From DASUNQ01 sp044866775 (GTDB lineage: Bacteria; Acidobacteriota; Thermoanaerobaculia; Multivoradales; UBA5704), in assembly GCA_044866775.1 (NCBI GenBank), contig JBIOUG010000195.1, forward strand, positions 62,001 through 126,000: DNA of 64,000 nt, in the 5' to 3' direction. Under the pieces are notes generated by a model. The model made no database searches and was not told the DNA's origin. It worked only from the letters and a program-made list of their open reading frames with translations. The stretch's first letter is position 1; each line of letters opens with the position of its first letter. A program made the position numbers and the translations under genes. Shown piece after piece: positions 16,995-24,436 of the stretch.

Positions 16995-18516
16995 GGAGCA
17001 AGTAGGGAGCAGACGCGCGACGCTGGTCGCGAGCCTGACCGAGCCGCCGGCGGCCGCGGCGCTCGCCGGCGTCGCCGACTGGCTCGAGGTGCGGGCCGAC
17101 CTGGTCGGCGACCTCGATCCCGCCCGCTTGCGCGCCGGCTTTCCCGGCAAGCTCCTCTACACCCTGCGCAGCCGCGCCGAGGGCGGCGCCTTCGACGGCT
17201 CGCCCGAGCGCCGCCGGCGGCGGCTGCTCGAGGCGGCCGGCCGTTACGACCTCGTCGACCTTGAGGCCGAGCGCGATCTCACGGCGGAGGTCCTGGCGGC
17301 GCTGCCGCCCGCGGCGCGCGTCGTCTCGTGGCACGGCGCCGCCGCGGCTCCGGACGCGCTCCAGGCGCGCTTCGAGCGGATGGCGCGCGTGCCCGCGGCG
17401 CTGTACAAGCTGGTGCCGGCGGCGGCGCAGGCCGGCGAAGAGCTGGCGCCGCTCTTCCTCCTCGCCGCGCTCGGGCGGCGCGACGTCGCGGCCTTCGCCT
17501 CCGGCCCGCTCGGGCTCTGGACGCGCGTCGTGGCGCCGCGCTTGGGCGCGCCGGTCGTCTACGGCGCCGCCGGCGCCGTCCCCGCCGCGCCCGGCCAGCC
17601 CACCCTCGCCCGCCTGCGCGCCGACTTCGGTCTTCCCGACCTTCCTCCCGCCGCAGCGCTCTTCGGCGTCGTCGGCAACCCGATCGCTCACTCGCTCTCG
17701 CCGCGCCTGCACAACGCCGCCTACCGCGCGCTCGGCGTGCCGGCGCTCTACGTGCCGTTCTACGCGCCGTCGTTCGGCGATTTCTGGCTCGAGGTGGTGG
17801 AGAGCGGCGCGCTCGAGACGCTTGGCCTGCCGCTCGGCGGCCTCTCGGTCACCGCACCGCACAAGGAGGCGGCGCTCGGGATCGCTGGCGCCGAGAGCCC
17901 GCTCGCGGCGCGCATCGGGGCCGCCAACACCCTGGTCTGCCGCGACGGCGTGTGGGAGGCGGAGGCGACCGACCCCGAGGGGGTGCTGGTGCCGCTGGGG
18001 GAGCGGGGCGTGGACGTGGCGGGCCGTGCCGCGGCGGTGGTGGGCTGCGGCGGCGCCGGGCGCTCGGCGGCGATCGGTCTCGCGGCGGCCGGGGCGCGCG
18101 TCACTCTGTTCAACCGCGGCATCGAGCGCGGCTTGAAGGCCGCCGCGGCGCTCGGGCTGCCGTTCCGGCCGCTGTCGGAGCTCGACCCGGAGGAGTACGA
18201 CCTGCTCGTCCACGCCACGCCGCGCGGCCGCGGGCCGGGCGAGGCGCCGCCGATCGACGTCGAGCGCGTGCGGCCGGGTGCCGTGGTGCTGGACATGGCC
18301 TACGGCGAGGCGCCGACGCCGCTGCTGGTGGCGGCGACGGCGCGCGGCGCGCTGGCGATCGACGGCCGCGAGGTGCTGCTCGGGCAGGCGCTGGCGCAGT
18401 TCCGGATGATGACCGGACGCGAGATGCCGCGCGAGGTGGCGCGACAGGCGCTGGGGCTGCCGGACGTGGAGGCCGCCGAGCCCCGGGCGGCGGCACGGGT
18501 GGAGGAGCGCGGATGA
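16993..18516 (+). CDS. aroDE: Fused 3-dehydroquinate dehydratase / shikimate dehydrogenase
   Basis: 507 residues. Residues 1-215 are type I dehydroquinase (AroD): LEVRADL, LYTLRSRAEGG, catalytic His 114 in SWHG and Schiff-base Lys 139 in ALYKL. Residues 222-500 are shikimate dehydrogenase (AroE): FGVVGNPIAHSLSPRLHN, Lys 291 in SVTAPHK, Asp 327, and the NADP loop GCGGAGRS at about 351. Together they catalyse two successive shikimate pathway steps. The start is TTG 16993, with AAGGAGG in the attenuator hairpin seven bases upstream. Its stop overlaps hisZ (ATGA). AroDE fusions are known in plants and some bacteria; opening a his operon is unusual. Confidence 0.93.
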   Translation: MEQVGSRRATLVASLTEPPAAAALAGVADWLEVRADLVGDLDPARLRAGFPGKLLYTLRSRAEGGAFDGSPERRRRRLLEAAGRYDLVDLEAERDLTAEVLAALPPAARVVSWHGAAAAPDALQARFERMARVPAALYKLVPAAAQAGEELAPLFLLAALGRRDVAAFASGPLGLWTRVVAPRLGAPVVYGAAGAVPAAPGQPTLARLRADFGLPDLPPAAALFGVVGNPIAHSLSPRLHNAAYRALGVPALYVPFYAPSFGDFWLEVVESGALETLGLPLGGLSVTAPHKEAALGIAGAESPLAARIGAANTLVCRDGVWEAEATDPEGVLVPLGERGVDVAGRAAAVVGCGGAGRSAAIGLAAAGARVTLFNRGIERGLKAAAALGLPFRPLSELDPEEYDLLVHATPRGRGPGEAPPIDVERVRPGAVVLDMAYGEAPTPLLVAATARGALAIDGREVLLGQALAQFRMMTGREMPREVARQALGLPDVEAAEPRAAARVEERG

Positions 18517-19835
18517 GGATCTCTGCCGCCCTGCCGCAAGGCGTGCACGCATTGCTCTTCGAGTCGGCGGCGCGGCGGCGGCGGCTGGAGGCCGGGCTTG
18601 CGGCGCGGCTCGAGACCGCGGGCTTCTCCGAGGTGGTGCTGCCGGTGCTCGACTACCTCGAGCCCTACGCGCCCCTCATCGGCGGCGGCGGTGGCCCGCT
18701 CGGCGGCTCGGAGCGCTACCACCTCCTCGACCGCGACGGCGAGCTGCTCGCCCTGCGCGGCGACTTCACGCCGATGCTCGCGCGCCTGCTCGCGCCGCGC
18801 CTGCCTTTCCTGCCGCGGCCGCTGCGCCTCTACTACCGCGGCGACGTGGTGCGCCTGGAGGAGGAGCGCCCGGGCGGCCAGCGCGAGTTCTACCAGGTGG
18901 GGGCGGAGTTGCTCGGGCTGCGCGGCGAGCGTGCGGAGCGGGAGATGCTGCGGCTCTGTCTCGAGCTGCTGGCGGAAGGAGTTCCAGGTGGGGGGGAGAT
19001 GTCGCCGGGAGCCGGCGATCGCGATGCCGGCGGCGGCGAGTGCGCTGTCCACGTGGTGCTCGGCTTCGCCGGGGCGCTCGACCGGCCGCTCCTCGCGGTG
19101 CGCGGCGCCGATCCGGCGGCGCTGGCGCTCGCCATTGAGCGGCGCGAGCGCGCGGTCGTTCGCCGGGCGGCACCGGAGCTTCTTGCCGTCGTCGAGGAGG
19201 GAGTGCCGGAGCAGCCGGAGGCGCTCGGGGAGCGGGCGGGGCGGCGGCTTGCGCGGCTCCTCGCGTTGCGCGACGAGCTGGCGCACCGCTTTCCGGCCGC
19301 GCGCCTCGTGGTCGATCTCGCCGAGTTCGCGCGTCACACCCTGCACCCACGCCTCGCCGCCGCCACCGCCCAACCCGTGCGCGGCGCGCTCTCGCCCGCG
19401 ATGACCTACTACGACGGCCTGGTCTTCCGCGCCTACGTCCGCGGCGCCGCGCAGCCAGTGGCCAGCGGCGGCCGCTACGACCGCCTGTTCCGTGCGCTGG
19501 GCGCGGAGATCCCGGCGGTGGGTTTCTCGCTGGGGCTCGACACCTGGCTGGCCGCGCAAGCGGAGGCACCGGCGGAGAGACCGCCCGTCGAAGAGCAGCG
19601 AACACGTCCCCCTCTCCCATGTGGGAGAGGGGCCAGGGGTGAGGGAGATCGGGTCAATGCAGTAAAGGGTGAATCCGCTTCAGTGCCCAATCCAGGTTCA
19701 ACAACCGCCGCGAGTGAACGGCGCCAATCTCTCAAGGGAGATCGGGTCAATACCGTAAAGGTGGAACCCGCTCCAACGCCTGTACAACCGTCAACGACCG
19801 CCGCGCGCGAACGGCGCCAATCTCTCAAGGCATGA
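18513..19835 (+). CDS. hisZ: ATP phosphoribosyltransferase regulatory subunit
   Basis: 440 residues. HisZ is a histidyl-tRNA-synthetase-like protein that activates short HisG and mediates His feedback. Class II synthetase motifs are recognisable: EVVLPVLDYLEPYAPLI, LRGDFTPMLARLLA, LYYRGDVVRLEE, REFYQVGAELLG, and near the end MTYYDGLVFRAYV and SGGRYDRLFRALG. The last 80 or so residues (from about 360) are not HisZ: they are translated from a dispersed palindrome and two tandem 93-bp units, giving repeated RVN-VK and ERRQSLK. The enzyme part looks complete, so the tail may be neutral. It overlaps hisG by four bases. Confidence 0.9.
   Translation: MRISAALPQGVHALLFESAARRRRLEAGLAARLETAGFSEVVLPVLDYLEPYAPLIGGGGGPLGGSERYHLLDRDGELLALRGDFTPMLARLLAPRLPFLPRPLRLYYRGDVVRLEEERPGGQREFYQVGAELLGLRGERAEREMLRLCLELLAEGVPGGGEMSPGAGDRDAGGGECAVHVVLGFAGALDRPLLAVRGADPAALALAIERRERAVVRRAAPELLAVVEEGVPEQPEALGERAGRRLARLLALRDELAHRFPAARLVVDLAEFARHTLHPRLAAATAQPVRGALSPAMTYYDGLVFRAYVRGAAQPVASGGRYDRLFRALGAEIPAVGFSLGLDTWLAAQAEAPAERPPVEEQRTRPPLPCGRGARGEGDRVNAVKGESASVPNPGSTTAASERRQSLKGDRVNTVKVEPAPTPVQPSTTAARERRQSLKA
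19609..19829 (+). repeat. Dispersed palindrome plus two 93-bp tandem units inside hisZ
   Basis: CCCCTCTCCCA-TG-TGGGAGAGGGG lies at 19609-19632. Then two direct units, 19643-19735 and 19736-19828, roughly 75-80% alike, each starting GGGAGATCGGGTCAAT and ending CGGCGCCAATCTCTCAA. The palindrome and the first 25 or so bases of the unit recur at 36331-36390 and the palindrome at 47331-47353. The whole block stays in the hisZ reading frame without a stop. Confidence 0.85.
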
Positions 19836-20458
19836 TCCGCCTCGCGCTACCCAAAGGCCGCAACCTCGAGGTCGCCCTCGCCGCGTTCCGCGCCGCCGGC
19901 GTCGACCTCGGCACCGCCGACGCCCTCGGACGCTGCCTGCGCGCCCGCCCGCCGGGGGCCGGCGTCGAGGTCCTGCTGCTCAAGGATTGGGACGTGCCGC
20001 TCTACGTCGAGCAGGGAGTGGCCGACTGCGGCGTCGTCGGCAGCGACGTGCTGGGAGAGGTGGACGGCGACCTCCTGGTGCCGGTCAGGCTCGCCGCCGG
20101 GCGGGCGCGGCTGTCGCTGATCGGCCGTCCCGGCGCGCTGCCGCAGCCCGGCGCGCAGGTGCGGCTGGCGACCAAGTACCCGGCGACCGCCCGCCGCTGG
20201 CTGGCCGGGCTCCCCTGGGGCGCGGAGGTGCTCGAGCTGTCCGGCTCGGTCGAGCTGGCGCCGGTGCTCGAGCTCGCGGAGGTGGCGCTCGACATCGTGC
20301 AGACCGGCCGCACGCTGGCCGCGAACCACCTCGCCGAGCTCCAGGTGGTCGCCGAGGTGGCGGCGTGCCTGGTGGTGGGACGCGCGGCCTTCCAGCGCCA
20401 TCGCGCGGCCGTCAACGACTGGGCGGGACGGCTGGAGGCGGCGGAGGTGGTGGCGTGA
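19832..20458 (+). CDS. hisG: ATP phosphoribosyltransferase, short form
   Basis: 208 residues, the short HisG (HisG_S) that lacks the C-terminal regulatory domain and therefore needs HisZ, encoded just upstream. It catalyses the first step of histidine synthesis, ATP plus PRPP. Motifs: IRLALPKGRNLEVAL at the N-terminus, DVPLYVEQGVADCGVVGSDVL, and the PRPP loop region ELAEVALDIVQTGRTLAANHL. ATG 19832 overlaps the hisZ stop. The next gene starts at GTG 20455 in the hisG stop (GTGA). Confidence 0.95.
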   Translation: MIRLALPKGRNLEVALAAFRAAGVDLGTADALGRCLRARPPGAGVEVLLLKDWDVPLYVEQGVADCGVVGSDVLGEVDGDLLVPVRLAAGRARLSLIGRPGALPQPGAQVRLATKYPATARRWLAGLPWGAEVLELSGSVELAPVLELAEVALDIVQTGRTLAANHLAELQVVAEVAACLVVGRAAFQRHRAAVNDWAGRLEAAEVVA

Positions 20459-23163
20459 CCGGCGAGCGAGCCGGCCTGCGAGGCTCGGGTAGGTCGTCCC
20501 TACGACGTGCCTCTGTCGGGGGTGGTGTCGACTCGGGTAAGCCGGCGCGCAGCCGTCAGGAGAGGCCGGCGGCGCCGCAGGGCGATGGCGCGCTGCGCGT
20601 GCTCCGCCTCGACTCCGCCGCCGGCCGCCGCGTGGTCGAGCGGCTCGAACGACGTGCGCACCACGTGCTGGACGCCGCGACCCTCCGCGGCGCCGAGCGC
20701 ATCGTGCGGCGGGTCCGCCGCGGCGGCGACGCGGCGCTTCTCGAGCTGGCGCGCCGCCTCGACGGCACTGAGGCGACCTCCGCCGCCGGGCTGGCGCTCG
20801 GCCCGCCGTGCCTGGAAGCCGAGGCGCCGTACCTGCCCCCGGGCTTCGCGGCGGCGCTCGACACGGCGATCGCCGCCGTCGAGCGCTTCCATCGCCCGCA
20901 GGTGCCAGGCGGCTTCGTCCTGGAGGAGGACGGCGCGTGGCTCGAGGAGCGCGTGCTGCCGCTCGGCCGCGTGGGGATCTACGTGCCCGGCGGACGAGCG
21001 AGCTATCCCTCGACGGCGGTGATGACGGTGGTGCCGGCGCGCCTCGCCGGCGTGCGGGAGGTCGTGGTCGCCACCCCGCCCGCGGCCTATCGCGCCAGCG
21101 CCGCGCTGCGCTACACGCTGGCGCGCCTCGGCGTGACCGAGATCTGGGGGATGGGCGGCGCGCACGCCGTGGCGGCCCTGGCCTACGGCACGGAGAGCGT
21201 ACGGCGGGTGGACGCCGTCGTCGGTCCGGGCAACGCGTGGGTGACGGCGGCCAAGCGCCTCGTCGCCGGCGACGTGGCGATCGACGGCCTCGCCGGTCCG
21301 ACCGAGGTGGTGATCGTCGCCGACGTCGAGGGCGACGCCGGCTCGGCGGCGGACCTCGCGGGCACGCTGGCGGCGGACCTCCTGGCGCAGGCCGAGCACG
21401 ATCCGAGCGCGGCGGCGCTGCTCATCACGCCGAGCGGGAAGCTCGCCGAGAGGGTGGCGGCGGAGATGGAGACGCAGCTCGCGGTGCTCCCGACCGCCGG
21501 TACGGCGCGCGCCGCCCTCGCCCGGTTCGGCGCGGCGCTGCTCGTGGACGACGTCGAGCAGGCCTTGGCGCTGGTCGAGCGGCTCGCTCCCGAGCACCTC
21601 CAGCTCGTCGGCCAGCGCGCCGAAGCGCTGGCCGAGCGGGTCACGGCCGCCGGCGCCGTCTTCGTCGGCGCGGCGGCCGGCGAGGTGCTGGGCGACTACG
21701 TTGCCGGGCCGAGCCACGTGCTCCCCACCTGTGGCAGCGCCCGCTTCGCCTCGGCGCTTGGCGTCGCGACGTTCGTGCGCCGCGCGCACCTCGTGCGCTT
21801 CACGCCCGCCGCCGCAGCCGCGCGGGCTGGGGCGGCCGCAACGCTCGCCGAGGCCGAAGGCCTGCCGGCGCATTCGGCGGCGGCGCGGCGGCGGTCGGAG
21901 GCCGTCGGACAGTGTCATCCCGAGCGTGATCCCTCGCTGTCGCTCGGGATGACAACGGGAGGCCTGCGCGACGTGCGCGCCCTCGTGCGCCCGGAGCTCC
22001 GCGCCCTCCCGGCCTACCACCTCGACCAGACCCCCTGCCGCCACAAGCTCGACCAGAACGAGGTCCCCTGGGAGCCGCCGCGGCGGTTGAAGCGCCGCGT
22101 CGCCGAGGCCCTCCTCGCCGCCGACTGGTCCCGGTACCCGGATTTCCACGCCGATGCGCTGCGGCGCGCGCTCGGCGAGCTGCACGCCCACCCGTGGCAG
22201 GGAGTGCTGGTCGGGAACGGCTCGAACGAGCTGCTCGGCCTCGCGCTCGAGGCGCTGGCGCGTCCGGGCCGCGAGGTGCTGGGCGCCGAGCCCTCGTTCG
22301 GGCTCTACCGGATGTTCGTCACGCGCGCCGGCACCGTGCCGCGGTTCCTGCCGCCGCGCGCCGATCTCCGCCTGCCGCTCCGCGAGCTGCTCGCCGAGGT
22401 GGAGCGGGACCCGCGGCGGCCGCTGCTCCTGTGCTCGCCCAACAATCCGACCGGCGATGCGGCGACCCCGGACGAAGTGGAGGCGCTCCTCGCGCGGCTC
22501 GAGGCGCCGCTCCTCCTCGACAACGCCTACGGCGAGTTCTGCCGTCACGACTACCGGCCGCTGCTCGCCCGCCATCGGCACCTGCTCCTCTGCCGCACCT
22601 TCTCGAAGGCCTGGTCGCTGGCCGGGATGCGCTTGGGATACCTCCTCGCGGATCCGGCCCTGGCGGCGGAGCTGATCAAGGTGAAGCTCCCCTACAACCT
22701 CGGCCATGCCGCGGCGCTCGCCGGCGTCGCGGCGCTGGCGGAGCGGGAGGCGGCGTCGCGGCGCGTCGCCGTCCTCCTCGGCCGCCGGCCGCAGTGGGCG
22801 GCGGCGCTGGCGGCGGCTGGGCTCGAGGTGTTTGCTTCGGAGGCGAACTTCCTGCTCGTGCGGTGCACTCCGGGCTCGCGTGTCATCCTGAGTGAAGAGA
22901 AGGATCCGGGCGGGGTACCCGAGGAGAAGCTTCGCGCAGAGGCGCGGCGCATCAGAGACGGTCTGGCGGCCCAAGGTATCTTGGTGCGCGATGTCGGCTC
23001 CTACCCGGGCCTTGCCGGCTGCCTCCGCGTCTCCGTCGGAGGCGGCGCCGCCTTGCGGGCTACCCGCGCCGCGCTCGCCTCGCTAGCCGCAGGCCGCTTT
23101 TCCCTACCTGGATCTTTTTCTTCCTCGACTCCTGCCGATCGCATTCCGCCGGAGCCCCGATGA
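20455..23163 (+). CDS. hisDC: Fused histidinol dehydrogenase / histidinol-phosphate aminotransferase
   Basis: 902 residues in one unbroken frame. After an unusual 40-residue basic extension, residues about 44-480 are HisD: VGIYVPGGRASYPSTAVM, VVGPGNAWVTAAKR, zinc ligands in QAEHDPSA and the GPSHVLPT His. Residues about 507-890 are HisC: LDQNEVPWEPP, SPNNPTGD, LLDNAYGEF and PLP Lys in TFSKAWSLAGMRLGY. The linker (about 480-505) is a translated palindromic repeat, CHPERDPSLSLGM, with no stop; ATG 21949 and GTG 21973 could also start free HisC. GTG 20455 is set by GGAGG seven bases upstream and the GTGA overlap. Both domains look complete. Confidence 0.88.
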   Translation: MTGERAGLRGSGRSSLRRASVGGGVDSGKPARSRQERPAAPQGDGALRVLRLDSAAGRRVVERLERRAHHVLDAATLRGAERIVRRVRRGGDAALLELARRLDGTEATSAAGLALGPPCLEAEAPYLPPGFAAALDTAIAAVERFHRPQVPGGFVLEEDGAWLEERVLPLGRVGIYVPGGRASYPSTAVMTVVPARLAGVREVVVATPPAAYRASAALRYTLARLGVTEIWGMGGAHAVAALAYGTESVRRVDAVVGPGNAWVTAAKRLVAGDVAIDGLAGPTEVVIVADVEGDAGSAADLAGTLAADLLAQAEHDPSAAALLITPSGKLAERVAAEMETQLAVLPTAGTARAALARFGAALLVDDVEQALALVERLAPEHLQLVGQRAEALAERVTAAGAVFVGAAAGEVLGDYVAGPSHVLPTCGSARFASALGVATFVRRAHLVRFTPAAAAARAGAAATLAEAEGLPAHSAAARRRSEAVGQCHPERDPSLSLGMTTGGLRDVRALVRPELRALPAYHLDQTPCRHKLDQNEVPWEPPRRLKRRVAEALLAADWSRYPDFHADALRRALGELHAHPWQGVLVGNGSNELLGLALEALARPGREVLGAEPSFGLYRMFVTRAGTVPRFLPPRADLRLPLRELLAEVERDPRRPLLLCSPNNPTGDAATPDEVEALLARLEAPLLLDNAYGEFCRHDYRPLLARHRHLLLCRTFSKAWSLAGMRLGYLLADPALAAELIKVKLPYNLGHAAALAGVAALAEREAASRRVAVLLGRRPQWAAALAAAGLEVFASEANFLLVRCTPGSRVILSEEKDPGGVPEEKLRAEARRIRDGLAAQGILVRDVGSYPGLAGCLRVSVGGGAALRATRAALASLAAGRFSLPGSFSSSTPADRIPPEPR
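21913..21954 (+). repeat. Palindromic repeat forming the HisD-HisC linker
   Basis: Perfect 14-base arms TGTCATCCCGAGCG / CGCTCGGGATGACA separated by 14 bases. This resembles a palindrome common between genes of many GC-rich bacteria. Here it has no stop in the his frame and joins the two enzymes. Confidence 0.8.
22881..22910 (+). repeat. Half copy of a related repeat inside the HisC domain
   Basis: TGTCATCCTGAGTGAAGAGA followed by AGGATCCGGG resembles one arm of the widespread TCATCCTGAG...GGATC repeat. It encodes about ten residues (RVILSEEKDP) inserted in a surface region of HisC without breaking the frame. Confidence 0.55.
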
Positions 23164-23783
23164 CGCCCCGCACCGCCACCGTCGACCGCACCACCCGCGA
23201 GACCGAGGTCCGCCTCCGCTTGTCGCTCGACGGCGGCCCGCGGCGGATCGAGGTCCCGTCCGGCTTCTTCGGCCACATGCTGGAGGCGCTCGCCGCGCAC
23301 GGCGGGCTGGGGCTCGAGGTCGTGGCGCGCGGCGACACGCACGTCGACCACCACCACACGGTCGAGGACGTCGGCATCGCGCTCGGCGAGGCGCTGGCGG
23401 AGGCGCTGGGCGAACGGGCCGGGATCGTGCGCTTCGCGCACGCCTATGCGCCGCTCGACGAGGCGCTGGCGCGCGCGGTCGTGGACCTCTCGGGGCGCGG
23501 CTTCTTCGCCTGGAGCGCGCCGCCCGAGGTGGCGGCGGTCTGGGTGACGCCGGAGTTCCCGCTGACGCTGGTGGCGGACTTCTTCCAGGCGCTCGCCGAC
23601 CGCGGCCGCCTCACCCTGCACCTCGACCTGCTCTCCGGCCGCAACGGCCATCACGCGGCGGAGGCCTGCTTCAAGGCGGTCGCCCTCGCGTTGCGCCAGG
23701 CGGTGGCGCTGCGCGCCGGGGCGGGAGAGCGCGACGGCGGCGCAGCCGAGGTGCCGAGCACCAAGGGGACCTTGACGCGATGA
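23160..23783 (+). CDS. hisB: Imidazoleglycerol-phosphate dehydratase
   Basis: 207 residues, the single-function form without a phosphatase domain. It makes imidazole acetol phosphate. Diagnostic features: TVDRTTRETEVRLRLSLDG, GFFGHMLEALAAHGG, the manganese ligands in HVDHHHTVEDVGIALGEAL, and a C-terminal GRNGHHAAEACFKAVALALR. A second histidinol-phosphatase gene is not seen in the operon, so that step must be encoded elsewhere. ATG overlaps the hisDC stop and the stop overlaps hisH (ATGA both times). Confidence 0.96.
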   Translation: MTPRTATVDRTTRETEVRLRLSLDGGPRRIEVPSGFFGHMLEALAAHGGLGLEVVARGDTHVDHHHTVEDVGIALGEALAEALGERAGIVRFAHAYAPLDEALARAVVDLSGRGFFAWSAPPEVAAVWVTPEFPLTLVADFFQALADRGRLTLHLDLLSGRNGHHAAEACFKAVALALRQAVALRAGAGERDGGAAEVPSTKGTLTR

Positions 23784-24436
23784 CGGAGCGCGTGACCGTT
23801 CTCGATCTCGGCGCCGGCAACCTGTGGAACCTGGAGCGCGCGCTCCGCCACCTCGGCGCCGACGTGGAGGTCACCACCGCGCCCGACCGGGTGGCGGCCG
23901 CGCGATGCATCGTCCTGCCGGGTGTCGGCGCCTTCGCGCCGGCGCGCGAGGCATTGCGCGGCGAACGCGAGGCGGCGCTGCGCGAGGCCGTGGAGCAGGG
24001 TGCGTGGCTGCTCGGCATCTGCCTCGGCTATCAGCTCCTGTTCGAGGAGAGCGAGGAGTTCGGGCCGACCGACGGGCTCGGTCTGCTGCCCGGCCGGGTT
24101 AGCCGCCTGCCCAGCTCGGTGCCGGTGCCGCACATCGGCTGGAATCGGCTGCACGACCTGAAGCCACATTCGCTGGTGGGCGAGCTGGGTGCACAGCCTT
24201 CTTCCCACCTGTTCTTTTATTTCGTCCACGGCTATGCCCCCGAAGGAGTGCCCGAGCACCTCTGCGTAGCCCGCTGCACCCACGGCCGGCCGTTCCCAGC
24301 CGCCGTCGCCTGCGGCCGCGTGCTGGGAACTCAGTTCCACCCCGAGCGGAGCGGCGAGGCCGGCCTCCGCCTGCTCGCGAACTTCCTGGAGATGACGCGT
24401 GCCGTCGCGCGACCTCGAGCTGCTGCCCGCGCTTGA
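23780..24436 (+). CDS. hisH: Imidazole glycerol phosphate synthase, glutaminase subunit
   Basis: 218 residues. HisH releases ammonia from glutamine for HisF. The class I amidotransferase triad is visible: nucleophile Cys in LGICLGYQLL (about residue 80) and the His and Glu in GTQFHPERSGEAG. The N-terminus VTVLDLGAGNLWNLERAL is characteristic (usually GxGNLxS). It overlaps hisB by four bases and the next gene by 38 bases. Its partner HisF is encoded as the second half of the next, fused gene. Confidence 0.95.
   Translation: MTERVTVLDLGAGNLWNLERALRHLGADVEVTTAPDRVAAARCIVLPGVGAFAPAREALRGEREAALREAVEQGAWLLGICLGYQLLFEESEEFGPTDGLGLLPGRVSRLPSSVPVPHIGWNRLHDLKPHSLVGELGAQPSSHLFFYFVHGYAPEGVPEHLCVARCTHGRPFPAAVACGRVLGTQFHPERSGEAGLRLLANFLEMTRAVARPRAAARA

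Noticed and set aside
20500..22974. An 824-codon open frame on the minus strand opposite hisD-hisC
   Set aside because: Its product is Arg/His/Gly-rich with no motif, the expected shadow of a very GC-rich gene on the other strand.
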